Shown here: in pieces, positions 48,201 to 58,900 of the stretch
Numbering within the stretch: position 1 is the first letter of the stretch
How the letters are laid out: every line of letters begins with the position of its first letter
Program-made: the position numbers and the translations under genes
Assembly: GCA_022822625.1 (NCBI GenBank)
Contig: JAJEAV010000078.1
Location: 1-59,457 of the forward strand
Direction of reading: 5' to 3'
Length of the DNA: 59,457 nt
Source of the DNA: Gammaproteobacteria bacterium
Lineage (GTDB): Bacteria; Pseudomonadota; Gammaproteobacteria; Arenicellales; Poriferihabitantaceae
Notes under the pieces: generated by a model
What the model saw: only the letters and a program-made list of their open reading frames with translations
Database searches by the model: none
What the model was told of the DNA's origin: nothing

Positions 48201-48670
48201 GCCGCTGGCTGCTGGACCGACAGCATGACGATGGTGGATGGGGTGAACATCATAGCGGCTGCATGAGCGGTGAATACGTTGATCACAAGGAGAGCCAGGT
48301 GGTCCAGAGTGCGTGGGCCTTGATTGCCCTGCAGATTGCAAGAGATGCATCATGGACTGCTATTTCCAGAGGTGCTCATTATCTCCTCGATATGCAGCGG
48401 GAAGACGGTTCCTGGCCGAAGCAGGACATGGCCGGAGTATTTTTCAGGACAGCGTTGCTGGACTATGTCCTTTATCGACAGTATTTTCCGCTTCATGCGC
48501 TTGGATTGTATGAGAAAAACCGCCATGCCCGGATAAATCTGACTGCATCAGTAATACCCAGTCCTGAAGCAGGGGCGTTCAAGAGAAATGATGGTTTACT
48601 GAATGACCCAGTCAATCAGCCAAAGCCTGCCATGGATGAGGCTTCCGCTACTGTATCTACCGCAAAATAG
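45203..48670 (+). CDS. Squalene epoxidase-oxidosqualene cyclase fusion protein
   Basis: One uninterrupted 1155-residue frame. Residues 1 to about 430 form a class-A flavin monooxygenase of the squalene epoxidase type: GGGPVG at 11-16, the DG motif in GADGQAS (D154) and IGDAAGHYHPMTAMG (D280), which would make 2,3-oxidosqualene. After a linker of about 45 residues, residues 475 to about 1110 are an oxidosqualene cyclase. It has the catalytic VSDCTAE (Asp849) instead of the DxDD of squalene-hopene cyclases, and several QW repeats such as QREDGSWEG, QRSDGSWRG, QHDDGGWGE and QREDGSWPK. The product should be lanosterol or a similar protosterol. The C-terminal 40 residues are hydrophilic. In other bacteria known to me the two enzymes are separate proteins. 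Confidence 0.93.
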   Translation: MSKNYDIAIVGGGPVGSVCALAHARKGLHVVMLEANPKSAYRLAGEWLHPPAVRILEELDVQLDIQCREPIGKGFALFPEDGTEAIRFPYSTDVRGFSCEHSTLVTSIHKTVESQPNIDFMVGARAVAIEDGRIEYTYQGANESIHAPRIIGADGQASIVRQSLGLSIRPKIVSQTVGIILDDVELPLEGYGHVLLGGPGPILIYRLSEGQVRLISDIPHDRTTPKDRIAFLLDNYTGILPDAIRSSFIEVLRRKKFQISINKVRPHVTYGTSRRILIGDAAGHYHPMTAMGMTFGFGDAFDLAEHDDFRTFTHKRFRKTHTPSFLAMGLYEVLADYHAEAVVIRHAIYGRARSSKGFRDRTIRLLACDDTSAIRMNMAFFGTVVQAVFKQIPTSLNKLAWQKSYHTLRAMSVRIWWLLQSIKQLYKIKYRGEDMDDRAWKILSGVFMFSVPFQNQTGKSASQKDHSSPDANPALHSAITRLADLQREDGSWEGEMVWCPMLTAQYALLHYVIGKPLSAERRKNILRSFMKTRFDNGTWGMHDHSEPYLFVTTLVYIASRLLGIERDDPMLKPAQEFIEAEGVVNIPSWGKFWLAVLNLYEWQGVNAVLPELWALPRWLPVHPSKWYCHTRLIYMAMSVIYGHRFQMPLSPEITLIREELYPNGFDQVDFSKTRNMLREEDLFARPNILLRTANWLAKFYEGRHHKATRTRSMNSMTEKIKWELQTTDHTSISPVSGMLNILALWLQDNGDRDAGRGLEQLEGWIWEDREDGARVTGARSGSWDTGFVLQALEPVAGFDNVARIMKSGASFLAENQIRTSFKGYSESYRNDPRGGWCFAGGWHGWPVSDCTAEAVLGLIAFYGKAADKSAIKSAIEFMLRTQNSNGSFGSYESIRSRIGLEWLNPAEMFGESMTEGAYVECTASCLEAFSACKEHFPDLVNTRVMEAIIKADAWLRSAQRSDGSWRGVWGIQYIYGTLFGIRGLVATGTRPSDPALRLACRWLLDRQHDDGGWGEHHSGCMSGEYVDHKESQVVQSAWALIALQIARDASWTAISRGAHYLLDMQREDGSWPKQDMAGVFFRTALLDYVLYRQYFPLHALGLYEKNRHARINLTASVIPSPEAGAFKRNDGLLNDPVNQPKPAMDEASATVSTAK

Positions 48671-48722
48671 TTTGAAGGCTTTCGGGGTGGTGCAGAATCA
48701 GCCAGGAGATCACTTCACAAAC

Positions 48723-48989
48723 TCACCAACCTCTGGCTCCTTTCCAGTCGACCATGGCCTTCTCACCCTTGTGGCGGTTGCAATGACTGCATAACAGTTG
48801 CAGGTTGTCGGGTGATTCGTACCGTGGCCTTGCCTTCACCTCTGCAGTTTTACTGCAAGGGACAATGTCAATTTCCCATGGCAGATCATCTCTGTCAGGA
48901 TAGGTCAATTGCCAACGTCGTGATTCACCTCTTGTCGTAACACCACGCTCTTTATTCAGCAGGGCATGAGCCACAGACCCGATCCGCAT
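48723..48989 (-). CDS. HNH endonuclease-like short protein, probably degraded
   Basis: The C-terminal half resembles an HNH nuclease: EIDIVPCSK, then SPDNLQLLCSHCNRHKGEK with the zinc CxxC and the His/Asn pair. The first catalytic His of the usual DH(I/V)VP motif is absent (the sequence reads IDIVP), and the domain is only 88 residues. It converges on the sterol operon, 52 bp from its end. It is either a truncated HNH gene or a very small divergent one. Confidence 0.5.
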   Translation of the reverse strand: MRIGSVAHALLNKERGVTTRGESRRWQLTYPDRDDLPWEIDIVPCSKTAEVKARPRYESPDNLQLLCSHCNRHKGEKAMVDWKGARGW

Positions 48990-49102
48990 AGTGAAATACC
49001 CACCACACGACAGGCGATTCTTCGAACCAGAAGTACAGGTCCAGTCAGAAAATCCGGGTAGCGGCCGCGTTAAAATCTGCCGATGAAGCCGGCCGCAAGG
49101 GT

Positions 49103-51523
<2,421 letters not shown>

Positions 51524-51626
51524 TCAATAATGTACTTGATGTGGGGTGACCGTAGGGTCCGATAACAGGCGTTTTAGTGCTTGTCCGTGAGGGATGATTA
51601 TACCTTAATCTACTACGGCAAGAGAA

Positions 51627-51905
51627 ATGTTATTCTGCTCCCAAAATCGATTTGAACAAGAACTCCAGCCCATCCAGACCCAGCTTCTGGATCAGGTACA
51701 ACAAGAATCATTGACACAGGATACTTGCCGCATCTGCTCTTATTATGCCCAAAAGCCCGCTTATGACTGGCGGGAATCAGGAATTTCTTATCGAGACAGA
51801 TGGCACTGGATAACAGAGTGTCTGTCTGAACTGTTCCCCTCTTCTGTAATGAACAACCCTCACCAGTTCTCGCCGAAAACAATCAAGGGGTTGTTCCATG
51901 CATGA
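51627..51905 (+). CDS. Hypothetical 92-residue protein
   Basis: An ATG-initiated frame lies divergently from katG. It contains a CRIC motif and an aromatic-rich stretch (SYYAQKPAYDWRESGISY, RDRWHWITECL) that looks protein-like rather than random. I do not recognise a family. It converges with the CoxG-like gene. It may not be a real gene. Confidence 0.35.
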   Translation: MLFCSQNRFEQELQPIQTQLLDQVQQESLTQDTCRICSYYAQKPAYDWRESGISYRDRWHWITECLSELFPSSVMNNPHQFSPKTIKGLFHA

Positions 51906-51930
51906 TCAACATTCCTGAAAACAGCATCAA

Positions 51931-52392
51931 TCACTTGTCTTGTACTGCCTGTTCGGAAATCCGGTCGAAAAAACGACCGATCTGCTTTTTTGCAAAACCC
52001 CTGATTAGCCCTGACGGAAACCGGTCCAGCCAACCATATACGACCACTTCAGCAGAGTAGTGAATGCGCGTATTTTGATCGTCTATCGATTCGAGTCTGA
52101 CATCTGCTACCGCTTCAGCACTTGCATTGAGTTCTCCTTCAACCGAAACCTCGAGCCGGTAATTGTCGATCGCGGCTCTGTCGACAATCCTGAGTCGTGC
52201 GGAATAATGTCTTGTGACCGGGCCAAGCATGATGTTGAAAAAGGCGAAATATTCATCATCAGACCGATTGACCTCATAGCAACTATTCAGACAGTTTTGC
52301 AGAATTATGGGATCAGTAATGGCCTGCCATAGTCGGTTCGCAGATAAGGAAACCTGATGACAGGAACAAATCCTCATCCCTTTCGAATTCAT
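51931..52392 (-). CDS. CoxG-like SRPBCC family protein
   Basis: This small protein of the CoxG/SRPBCC (START-like) fold would form a hydrophobic ligand pocket. It shows the family N-terminus HQVSLSANRLWQAITDPIIL, the central FFNIMLGPVTRHYSARLRI, and the C-terminal helix RGFAKKQIGRFFDRISEQ. CoxG proteins help mature or anchor carbon monoxide dehydrogenases, but no such genes are here, so the role is unknown. The start is uncertain: ATGs occur at 52476, 52392 and 52377, and the last has the best ribosome site. Confidence 0.7.
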   Translation of the reverse strand: MNSKGMRICSCHQVSLSANRLWQAITDPIILQNCLNSCYEVNRSDDEYFAFFNIMLGPVTRHYSARLRIVDRAAIDNYRLEVSVEGELNASAEAVADVRLESIDDQNTRIHYSAEVVVYGWLDRFPSGLIRGFAKKQIGRFFDRISEQAVQDK

Positions 52393-53089
52393 CGATTTTT
52401 CACAATTGTCAGACAACCTTTTTCCATCCGAAAAAACGACAGGCCGACACAGTGAAAACATGTCGGCCCCCGGCAAAATTCTCGTTCAAGTAGTATAGGT
52501 ATTTCCTGATGTCCTCTCCAATACAACCAGGATTCAGGACTTGTATGCTGGTGAACGAATTTGAGATCCGATCTGCAATTATTGAGGGGAAAGTCCTTAG
52601 CGCGGCCCGGAGCGTTTTATTCCAATGAATATAGCACAAGGAACACTGGATAAACCAAGGTTCAGGCAATACCTGATTTCTGAAATGCTGGAGCAATTGC
52701 GGACTGATTGAAGGCGATGGGAATTGCATGCAGTGTTAACCGTTACACGTTTTTCCATGTTTTTCGCATTTTGACTGAACTCATGAGCCCGAGTTTATAC
52801 TAGGCAAGTAGAATAGGCACCCTGGGGGGAGGATTTTGTACTGGACCGGGATTCCGTTTACTGCACTTTTGGCGCAGGCAAATCCAGTTGGCAGTCCTGA
52901 TACCGCAGAAACTTGTTGCAACGCAAAACCATCTTTCCTGCATGTGGGGGTAGAAAAAATCGCAGAAACCGCCGAAAATAATACTCCAAAAGCGGCTTTT
53001 TGGTCCATTTTCTGGGGGAGGGAAATTTTTGGGCCTCAAATTCAACTGATGGTTCAAAAAGTTTCTGCCATCATAAAATCCTCGAATTC
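52393..53089. other. 0.7 kb spacer
   Basis: No frame here shows a recognisable family. It should hold the promoters of the divergent CoxG-like gene and the 2OG-oxygenase-like operon. Poly-purine and poly-pyrimidine stretches occur around 52825 and 53015. Confidence 0.35.
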
Positions 53090-53920
53090 GTGTACGGACC
53101 ACCTCTACAATCAATCGCAGTCAACACCGATTCGCTCGGACAATTCCGGGATGTTGGGTGGCTTCACTTCGGGTTCGACCCCAACCTTCTCAAGTGGGTT
53201 GATCATGCACTGCCCCACGCAAGAGAAACAGTAGCCGCACCCGAGAATGCCGAATGGCTTCGTTGCGGTGGCACCTGGTTTGTTGGAGTAAACCTCCTCC
53301 CCAACGACTCACGAGGCCGAATCGAAAATTCGGATTCGATTTGCGGTGAAGTAGTTTCGTTCCTTGAACAAAACTACTCTTCTGTGGGTTTCGATCTGGA
53401 TCAGGCGCAGATATCGGTCTGTTATCCTGGATACCCAAAGCCCTCTGCATCCGAATCTGATTCAGCATACCGCTACCGCCAAAATCGCGATGCTGCACAC
53501 ATTGATGGCTTGCTGGCAACCGGAACGAATCGGCGTCGATACCTGAAAGAGCCCCACGCCTATGTGCTCGGAATTCCGATGACCGACTTCTGTGCTGATG
53601 CCGCACCTCCTGTTATCTGGGAATCTTCGCATCGGATTGCCCGCACCAGATTCAGGGAATTTTTCTCCGATATTCCTCCGGAAAAATGGTCAGAAGTCGA
53701 TCTCACCGACATCTATCAAGCGCTCCGCATAGAAGTATTCGAGCAATGCCCGCGCAAAAGGCTCCAGCTAAAACGGGGGGAATCCTTTCTGGTTCATCGA
53801 CTAACCCTGCATGGCATCAGCCCGTGGGCGGAAACCGCCACAGCCGGACCTGACGGTAGAATGATCTGCTATTTCAGACCAAAATTCAGAAATCTGCAGG
53901 ACTGGTTATGTGCCCCGTGA
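53090..53920 (+). CDS. 2OG-Fe(II) oxygenase-like conserved protein
   Basis: This protein of about 276 residues resembles a family of proteobacterial proteins with a 2-oxoglutarate/Fe(II) oxygenase pattern. The candidate iron ligands are His and Asp in DAAHIDGLL and a distal His in LVHRLTLHGISPW, followed by the 2OG-binding Arg in RMICYFRPKF. Other conserved-looking parts are WLRCGGTWFVGVNLLPND and VIWESSHRI. The start is uncertain: no in-frame ATG exists, and GTG at 53090 or TTG at 53000 are possible. It leads a tight rightward set with the TPK-like gene, aroE and the 5'-nucleotidase. Substrate unknown. Confidence 0.65.
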   Translation: MYGPPLQSIAVNTDSLGQFRDVGWLHFGFDPNLLKWVDHALPHARETVAAPENAEWLRCGGTWFVGVNLLPNDSRGRIENSDSICGEVVSFLEQNYSSVGFDLDQAQISVCYPGYPKPSASESDSAYRYRQNRDAAHIDGLLATGTNRRRYLKEPHAYVLGIPMTDFCADAAPPVIWESSHRIARTRFREFFSDIPPEKWSEVDLTDIYQALRIEVFEQCPRKRLQLKRGESFLVHRLTLHGISPWAETATAGPDGRMICYFRPKFRNLQDWLCAP

Positions 53921-53969
53921 CCACTGAATTTAATCGTTATCCTACAGACAGGAAAGAACCTGTCACTGT

Positions 53970-54644
53970 ATGCTTCTCGTTTCGTGCCGGCCAACCTGCG
54001 AGTCCCACATGGATTCGGCAGTATTGTTATACATGAACAACATGAAAATCAGCGATTACCTCGACGACTTTCCTTACGATACCCCGATCAATATCATCGG
54101 ACCACTTTATCGCTCGGGTCCGATGCAGGAACCCCTTCTGTTTGTCGATGGCGGGAGCAACTATCGCATTGGCAATGCCGGCCTGTCAGTGGGGGATGGA
54201 GACTCATCAGGCTACCCCATGGATATCCTCTTGTCAACCGACAAGGATTGCTCGGACCTCGCCTATGCCCTTGACTCCATCCCTGCGGATTATTCCAGTG
54301 TCGGCCTGTATGGATTTCTGGGCAAGCGCCGCGATCACGAATATTTCAATCTCGGTACTGCACATCAATTTCTCGAAAGCCGTAGCCATCCCTCGACAAT
54401 CCGGTTCGAGCAGGCAATCATCGGCTATACTGCGGGGACATGGAGCTTTCACAGAGAAGGCCTATTCAGTATTCTGAGCCTCAAGGATACATGGTTGACC
54501 CTGCATGGTGACTGTTGCTATCCGTGTCGAGACCGTACCCGGTTCCGTGTATTGGACTCACTGGGCTTGAGCAATGTTGGTCATGGCGAAATCCACCTGC
54601 AAACCGAAGGCCCGGTTTTCGTCATCTATGAAAGCACCCCCTAA
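53970..54644 (+). CDS. Thiamine pyrophosphokinase-like protein
   Basis: This 224-residue protein resembles the catalytic domain of thiamine pyrophosphokinases. The acidic motifs are in order: LLFVDGGSNY, VGDGDSSGY (for IGDxDS), STDKDCSDLAYALD (for D.D.TD) and YGFLGKRRDHEYFNLG (for GG.R.DH). These bind metal and ATP in TPK. The C-terminal thiamine-binding part is divergent, so it might phosphorylate another alcohol. Start may be the ATG at 53970, 54009 or 54042. It lies between the 2OG-oxygenase-like gene and aroE. Confidence 0.7.
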   Translation: MLLVSCRPTCESHMDSAVLLYMNNMKISDYLDDFPYDTPINIIGPLYRSGPMQEPLLFVDGGSNYRIGNAGLSVGDGDSSGYPMDILLSTDKDCSDLAYALDSIPADYSSVGLYGFLGKRRDHEYFNLGTAHQFLESRSHPSTIRFEQAIIGYTAGTWSFHREGLFSILSLKDTWLTLHGDCCYPCRDRTRFRVLDSLGLSNVGHGEIHLQTEGPVFVIYESTP

Positions 54645-54666
54645 TCCAGGAGAGTACACATCAACC

Positions 54667-55533
54667 ATGAATGACCTTTTCGACTTCAAGTCAAAAGCCA
54701 TCAGGTTCGCAGTCATGGGCAATCCGATCGAGCACAGTCGATCGCCCGACATACATCGTGAGTTCGCATTACAGACCAGCATAAATCTGGAATACGACCG
54801 AATTCGGGTCGATGGAGGATTTGACCAGGCTGTCAGTCACTTTCAGGCCAGCAATGGGGCTGGATTGAATATCACGGTTCCATTCAAGGTCGATGCCTGG
54901 AAACTGTGCACTCACCCGGGCAACCAGTTAAGCGCAAGAGCCGATGTTGCCAGGGCAGTCAACACTCTTCATTTTCAGGAAAATGGCACCATATATGGAG
55001 ACAATACCGATGGTGTTGGATTGGTTGCCGACCTTCAGCAGAATCTTGGCCTCGTCATGGAAGAGTCATCCATATTGTTGATCGGTGCTGGCGGTGCGGT
55101 GCGGGGTGTCCTTGAACCGTTACTTGAATGTCGTCCAGCAAGACTGGACATAACGAACAGAACCATGAGTAAAGCCTCGGAAATGGCTGAGTTGTTCAGT
55201 GAGAAAGTCACTCCTGTCACCTTGCAGGAAACCGGCCGAAGACAATATGATCTGGTTATCAATGGCACTGCTGCAGGTCTGGAAGGAAAAATGCCGGAAC
55301 TGAATCCACACTGCATAAATTCGAATACCCTGGCCTATGACATGACCTATGGCTCACAACTCACTCCATTTATGGAATGGGCACTGGACAATGGCTCGCA
55401 TGCAGTCCACGACGGTCTGGGAATGCTGGTCGAACAGGCAGCAGCCTCATTTTACCTGTGGCATGGAGTGCATCCACAAACCAGACCTGTAATTGAACTG
55501 CTCAATAAAACCCACCATGTCAGAAATACCTGA
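54667..55533 (+). CDS. aroE: Shikimate dehydrogenase
   Basis: This 288-residue enzyme reduces 3-dehydroshikimate to shikimate with NADPH in aromatic amino acid synthesis. The substrate motif MGNPIEHSRSPDIHREFAL, the catalytic Lys in NITVPFKVDAW and the Asp in YGDNTDGVGL are present. The nucleotide fold shows LLIGAGGAVRGVLEP, and NRT follows at the end of the next strand. The frame opens earlier at 54574, but the ATG at 54667 fits the family start. Its end overlaps the 5'-nucleotidase gene by 17 bp. Confidence 0.95.
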   Translation: MNDLFDFKSKAIRFAVMGNPIEHSRSPDIHREFALQTSINLEYDRIRVDGGFDQAVSHFQASNGAGLNITVPFKVDAWKLCTHPGNQLSARADVARAVNTLHFQENGTIYGDNTDGVGLVADLQQNLGLVMEESSILLIGAGGAVRGVLEPLLECRPARLDITNRTMSKASEMAELFSEKVTPVTLQETGRRQYDLVINGTAAGLEGKMPELNPHCINSNTLAYDMTYGSQLTPFMEWALDNGSHAVHDGLGMLVEQAAASFYLWHGVHPQTRPVIELLNKTHHVRNT

Positions 55534-56416
55534 AAAACCCCTGGTTATTGCGATCTCTTCCCGGGCTCTTTTTGATCTGGCGGAAAGTCACAGGATTTAC
55601 TCTCAGGAAGGCGTTGATGCCTATTGCAGGTATCAAATCAAGCATGAGAACGAGATTCTCAAGCCTGGCGTGGCATTCCCCACTGCCAAGAAATTTCTGT
55701 CACTCAATCAGGCCAGGAAAAGCCAACAGCCCCCATGGGTGGAAATTGTCCTGATTTCCAGAAACAGTGCCGACACCGGTCTGCGAATCTTCAATTCCAT
55801 TGAACACTACGGATTGAATATTTCCCGGGCCGCCTTCACCTCGGGAGAAACCCCCTACAAATATGTTACCCCGTTTGGCGGTGATTTGTTTCTCTCGTTC
55901 GACCCGGAGGATGTCAGCCAGGCATTGCTGAACGGACATGCAGCAGCAACCATCCTTCCTTCACAGGCCCGAGAAGGTCCAGACGATCTGCTTCGCATCG
56001 CCTTTGACGGGGATTCGGTGCTGTTTTCGGACGATGCCGACAAGCTCTATCGCAAGGAAGGCATCGACGAGTTCGCCGAACACGAGAAAAAAAATGCCGA
56101 TGATCCACTACTCGGCGGCCCATTCAAGAGCTTTCTGGCGACTCTTCACCGCATCCAGAAAGAGCGTACTGACAAGCCCATCCGAACCGCCTTGGTCACC
56201 TCAAGATCTGCACCAGCCCATGAAAGGGTGATCAAGACCTTGCGTGCCTGGGATATACGAATTGATGAAAGCTTTTTTCTGGGAGGAATGAAAAAAGGAG
56301 AATTTCTCAAGTGTTTTGGTGCAGACATCTATTTCGATGACCACCTGCCGCATTGCAATACGGCGCGCCAATATGTAACGACTGGCCATGTACCGGTGGA
56401 ACCCTCGCCCGATTGA
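55517..56416 (+). CDS. Cytosolic 5'-nucleotidase (NT5C1-type)
   Basis: This 299-residue protein resembles the cytosolic 5'-nucleotidase I family, which dephosphorylates nucleoside monophosphates such as AMP. The N-terminus is LVIAISSRALFDLAESH; later come VEIVLISRNSADTGLRIF, the HAD-type acidic site IAFDGDSVLFSDDAD, and FGADIYFDDHLPHC. I chose the ATG at 55517; it overlaps the end of aroE. The family is more common in animals and a limited set of bacteria. Confidence 0.88.
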   Translation: MSEIPEKPLVIAISSRALFDLAESHRIYSQEGVDAYCRYQIKHENEILKPGVAFPTAKKFLSLNQARKSQQPPWVEIVLISRNSADTGLRIFNSIEHYGLNISRAAFTSGETPYKYVTPFGGDLFLSFDPEDVSQALLNGHAAATILPSQAREGPDDLLRIAFDGDSVLFSDDADKLYRKEGIDEFAEHEKKNADDPLLGGPFKSFLATLHRIQKERTDKPIRTALVTSRSAPAHERVIKTLRAWDIRIDESFFLGGMKKGEFLKCFGADIYFDDHLPHCNTARQYVTTGHVPVEPSPD

Positions 56417-56653
56417 CTACCGGCAAAATTCCGGACGAGATATTCCCTGACCCGGGCTAACACGAAACCATCGAAATACTGCCATCCAGTCTACTTGTTG
56501 CCATGCTCACCGGACCTGTTGTGCGCTTGTACCGCTGATTCTCAAATTTCAGGAAACAGCATCACCGGTTCTGTAGATGATTTCTAATTATCTATTACTA
56601 AACAATGAGTTACAAAATTTACCAATCATGCCATAATCAATCTGCAAGCGAAT

Positions 56654-57397
56654 TCAATCAAATTGTAGGACGCGCAAACGTGCTGTTGCGGTCATCCTTA
56701 GGTGGAGCCGTAATGACTTGCCATCAGTACATGTGATTTGCTTATGTACATTAGCGAATACTGGGTTTTCCTGTCTGATGGGCAAGTATATGCCTGTTGT
56801 CCAACATACATTGAGTAACAAGGCACCTATCCGATCGTCAGATACTGGTTCACTTACGAGTCCCAGCATCTCCCGATATTCCCAGCACGCATTCCTTGAT
56901 TGTCCGTAAAGCTGCAATCGCTTGCTCGCCATGTTCGTTGCTGGTGACAAATTTACGAAGCAGCACACGGTCGGATTCGTACCGTACCGCTTGAGCACGT
57001 CAATACCAAACGCGATGACTCCCTCCCTGTCAAAACTCGACCATTGACGAAAATACCTGATCAAGTTCATGGGGGAGTTCAGTGCATCGCGGTAGATCGC
57101 AACCACTTCGTCCGGATAACTATCGACGATGGAATTCATGATCGGCTCATCACCAGGGAGTAGATTCCATTCTTGGCGAATTACGCCCTCGCACTCACGT
57201 AGCACGTCGAGCGTGACATCCTTCCCTTCGAATATCAAAATGGCAAACTCGGACTCGCAGGCCTTGCGCTTCTCCTCCTCGTCTATATCGGCGCGATTAC
57301 TCCAGTATAGAATAGCTCCGCGGCCTTTAAAACCATTGCCGATGGGGATGTGTCCGACGTTCCAAGCACCGGGAGTGGACAATCCATGTGCTACCAA
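56654..57397 (-). CDS. Unrecognised protein, possibly N-terminally truncated
   Basis: A 247-codon frame opens with TTG (57397) directly after an in-frame stop, with no ATG near its start. The sequence is clearly protein-like (YWSNRADIDEEEKRKACES, IMNSIVDSYPDEVVAIYRD, AIYRDALNSPMNLIRYFRQ), but I recognise no motif, membrane segment or signal peptide. The DNA around it is more AT-rich than the neighbouring lysA and aroE genes. It may be a laterally acquired gene that has lost its 5' end. Confidence 0.5.
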   Translation of the reverse strand: MVAHGLSTPGAWNVGHIPIGNGFKGRGAILYWSNRADIDEEEKRKACESEFAILIFEGKDVTLDVLRECEGVIRQEWNLLPGDEPIMNSIVDSYPDEVVAIYRDALNSPMNLIRYFRQWSSFDREGVIAFGIDVLKRYGTNPTVCCFVNLSPATNMASKRLQLYGQSRNACWEYREMLGLVSEPVSDDRIGALLLNVCWTTGIYLPIRQENPVFANVHKQITCTDGKSLRLHLRMTATARLRVLQFD

Positions 57398-57567
57398 ACC
57401 GGACAGTTCTATTTGCTCTTAACACAACCCTTGACATACAGGATACAGGCGGCATGAAGTTAGATTCGCAATTAAAATACTGAATTAAAGCGATTATTCA
57501 CAACCACAAACCGACAGTAGCGCGATTGTCCATGGAGCATGGATTCTGGATGATGTAATCACCGGGA

Positions 57568-58821
57568 TTACGGCAAGGTTCTTTCACCTTGCATCAGGGC
57601 ACTGGTGTTTTCCCTGTCTCTGACCACGTGAAACTGATTTCCATCGACCATGACCTCAGCCGGCCTTGCTCGACTGTTGTAGTTTGATCCAAGAACGAAT
57701 CCGTATGCGCCCACAGTCCTGACCGCAAGAAGATCCCCCGGACACACCGCAAGATCCCGATCCTTGCCAATAAAGTCCGCACTCTCGCAAACCGGGCCAA
57801 CCACATCATACCGATTGTGCCCACCCTGTTCATTTTTTACTGCCTCCACAATCTCGTGATAGGCCTGATAGAGTGCAGGGCGGATCAAGTCATTCATCGC
57901 CGCATCGACAATACAGAATGCCGATTGCTCATTATGCTTCAGGCTGTGCACCCGTGTAACCAGTATGCCTGCATTGCCGGCAATACCCCGACCGGGTTCA
58001 ATCGCAACCGGAATCGTCAAGCCACGACTGTCCATTTGTTCCGTAATCTGTCTGGCATACTCTTCCGGGGCCGGCGGTGATTCATCGTTGTACCGGACGC
58101 CTAGACCGCCCCCAAAATCGATCTCCTTGACCTCGATAGCATGTACTGCCAATCTCTCGGCAAAATTCAGGACTTTTTCGAGAGCATCCCGATATGGTGT
58201 CAATTCAGTAATTTGTGAGCCGATATGACAGGCCACTCCTCGAATCAGGATTCCCGGCATTTCCCGTGCCCGCAAGTAAATCTCCATCGCCCGCTCTTCC
58301 GAGAGACCGAACTTGTTCTGCTTCAGGCCTGTTGAAATATAGGCGTGGGTTCGGGCATCAACATCCGGATTGATTCTGACCGATATGGCTGCCTGAACGT
58401 TCAGTCTCGTGGCAATCTCGGAGATTGACTCAAGTTCCCCTTCCGATTCGATATTGAATGCACCAACGCCCGACTGAAGGGCTTCGGTGATTTCCCAGTC
58501 CTGTTTGCAAACTCCTGAGAATATTATTTGTGCAGGATCGCCACCGGCCTGAACAACCCTGGCCAGTTCGCCGCCCGACACAATGTCAAAACCGGAACCA
58601 AGTCGAGCCAGTACATTGAGGACTGCAAGATTGGAGTTGGCCTTGACCGCATAATGAATGCAATGCGGATAATCTCCAAAAGCCCGATCAAAAGCATGCC
58701 AGTGACGCTCCAGCGTAGCTCTCGAATACACAAAACACGGGGTACCGACAGCTTCAGCAATATCGCTGATCGGCACATCTTCGGCATGTAGCCGGGAATT
58801 TCTGAAATTGAAATGATCCAT
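57568..58821 (-). CDS. lysA: Diaminopimelate decarboxylase
   Basis: This 417-residue PLP enzyme converts meso-diaminopimelate to L-lysine. The PLP lysine is in IHYAVKANSNLAVL; the phosphate-binding glycine loops are in KEIDFGGGLGVRY and IEPGRGIAGNAG; the second active-site Cys lies in VVGPVCESADF. Its length is normal. The ATG is at 58819-58821. It lies in the usual gammaproteobacterial order argH-lptM-lysA. Confidence 0.95.
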   Translation of the reverse strand: MDHFNFRNSRLHAEDVPISDIAEAVGTPCFVYSRATLERHWHAFDRAFGDYPHCIHYAVKANSNLAVLNVLARLGSGFDIVSGGELARVVQAGGDPAQIIFSGVCKQDWEITEALQSGVGAFNIESEGELESISEIATRLNVQAAISVRINPDVDARTHAYISTGLKQNKFGLSEERAMEIYLRAREMPGILIRGVACHIGSQITELTPYRDALEKVLNFAERLAVHAIEVKEIDFGGGLGVRYNDESPPAPEEYARQITEQMDSRGLTIPVAIEPGRGIAGNAGILVTRVHSLKHNEQSAFCIVDAAMNDLIRPALYQAYHEIVEAVKNEQGGHNRYDVVGPVCESADFIGKDRDLAVCPGDLLAVRTVGAYGFVLGSNYNSRARPAEVMVDGNQFHVVRDRENTSALMQGERTLP

Positions 58822-58900
58822 AAATCAGAATGCCACAAATCATCGAGCCTGCGATGAGAATTCCATCCCAGTTCAAGCAGATCGGTTGCTTGCTGGCAGG

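Noticed and set aside
57555..57571. Hairpin GTAATC-ACCGG-GATTAC as a lysA terminator
   Set aside because: The stem is only 6 bp, overlaps the lysA stop codon and is not followed by a T run on the minus strand.
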